Shown: piece by piece, positions 5,271 to 5,639 of the stretch
How the letters are laid out: each line of letters begins with the position of its first letter
Position numbering within the stretch: the first letter of the stretch is position 1
Assembly (NCBI GenBank): GCA_041493035.1
Contig: JBGPYB010000236.1
Coordinates: forward strand, 1-5,639
Origin: JBGPYB01 sp041493035
GTDB lineage: Bacteria > Acidobacteriota > Vicinamibacteria > Fen-336
DNA: 5,639 bases
Reading direction: 5' to 3'
Made by a program: the position numbers and the translations under genes
Notes under the pieces: generated by a model
Databases searched by the model: none
Told to the model about the DNA's origin: nothing
Seen by the model: the letters and a program-made list of their open reading frames with translations, nothing else

Positions 5271-5639
5271 TTACTCCCCCTGGGTCTCCTTGGCCGCAGC
5301 GGCGCGGAACGCGTCTCCCAGCGTCGAGCGATCGCTTCCAGTGGTCTCCCGATAGCTCTGGAAGTCACGCTGGACCTCGTCCTGCTTGACGGCCTTGATG
5401 GAGAGGCCGATCTTGCGCTCGCCTTCGGTGATCTTGATGATCTTCATGGGGTGGGCGTCGCCGATCTTGAAGTGATCCTCGGCCTTCTCGACGCGCTTCT
5501 CGTCGAGCTCGGAGACGTGAACGAGACCCTCGATCCCCTCGTGCAGCTCGGCAAAGACTCCGAAGTTCGTGATCCGGACGATCTTCCCCTCGACGATATC
5601 GCCGACCTTGTGGTGGGAGAAGAACTCGTCCCAGATGTC
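5271..5639 (-). CDS. rpsA: 30S ribosomal protein S1, C-terminal part (5' end outside window)
   Basis: The minus-strand frame is open from 5639 to a TAA at 5273-5271 and gives 122 residues. Protein S1 helps the 30S subunit bind and unfold mRNA and consists of repeated S1 (OB-fold) RNA-binding domains. The fragment contains one full S1 repeat, the last: VGDIVEGKIVRITNFGVFAE (12-31), GIEGLVHVSEL (35-45), then FKIGDAHPMKIIKI and GERKIGLSIKAV. Before it is the WDEFF linker seen between S1 repeats. After it is a short polar, alanine-rich tail (DAFRAAAAKETQGE). An HU/IHF gene following is a common order for rpsA. Third positions are strongly G/C. The identification could only be disturbed if the missing part were another S1-domain protein, but the context makes that unlikely. 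Confidence 0.92.
   Translation of the reverse strand, partial: DIWDEFFSHHKVGDIVEGKIVRITNFGVFAELHEGIEGLVHVSELDEKRVEKAEDHFKIGDAHPMKIIKITEGERKIGLSIKAVKQDEVQRDFQSYRETTGSDRSTLGDAFRAAAAKETQGE
5274..5280 (-). promoter_or_regulatory. Shine-Dalgarno for the HU/IHF-family gene
   Basis: Minus-strand GGGGGAG ends 9 nt before the ATG at 5264 and lies within the last codons of rpsA. It supports that start and translation of the gene from the rpsA transcript. Confidence 0.6.

Overview
The window comes from a GC-rich bacterial chromosome. Codon third positions in the convincing genes are mostly G or C. The order rpsA then an HU/IHF-family gene, together with a DapF-family gene, suggests a Gram-negative-type bacterium, possibly Acidobacteriota or a similar environmental phylum. 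That placement is inference; no taxonomic marker here settles it.

Layout. Positions 1-339 (+) hold the 3' end of an ACR3-type arsenite efflux permease. Facing it, on the minus strand at 304-602, is a small winged-helix (wHTH) protein gene broken by a single -1 frameshift in a short homopolymer. Positions 603-802 hold no confident gene; a plus-strand reading there has weak coding character and may be a gene remnant. From 5639 down to 803 the minus strand carries a tight six-gene cluster, in transcription order: rpsA (3' end), an HU/IHF-family gene (ihfB-like), a soluble class III adenylate/guanylate cyclase with an unrecognised N-terminal half, a HIT-family Ap4A phosphorylase/hydrolase-like protein, an exported protein with seven Asp-box (BNR-like) repeats, and a DapF-family epimerase. 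Junctions are 6 nt, 22 nt, 0 nt (stop abuts start), an ATGA overlap and 4 nt, so the six genes probably form one transcription unit with translational coupling.

How the genes may work together. The upstream pair (ribosomal protein S1 and a nucleoid protein) is housekeeping. Behind it sits a nucleotide-signalling pair, a cyclase making a cyclic nucleotide and a HIT protein acting on nucleotides, possibly Ap4A. The propeller protein and the DapF homologue concern the cell envelope (export; possibly diaminopimelate or another epimer). The main oddity is that the DapF homologue has serine in place of both catalytic cysteines while its other substrate-binding residues look intact.

No tRNA, rRNA, CRISPR array, insertion sequence or convincing rho-independent terminator was seen. 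No new multi-gene defence or mobile system is evident. The points most worth checking are the Cys-to-Ser DapF, the cyclase architecture and its operon context, and the frameshifted wHTH gene.
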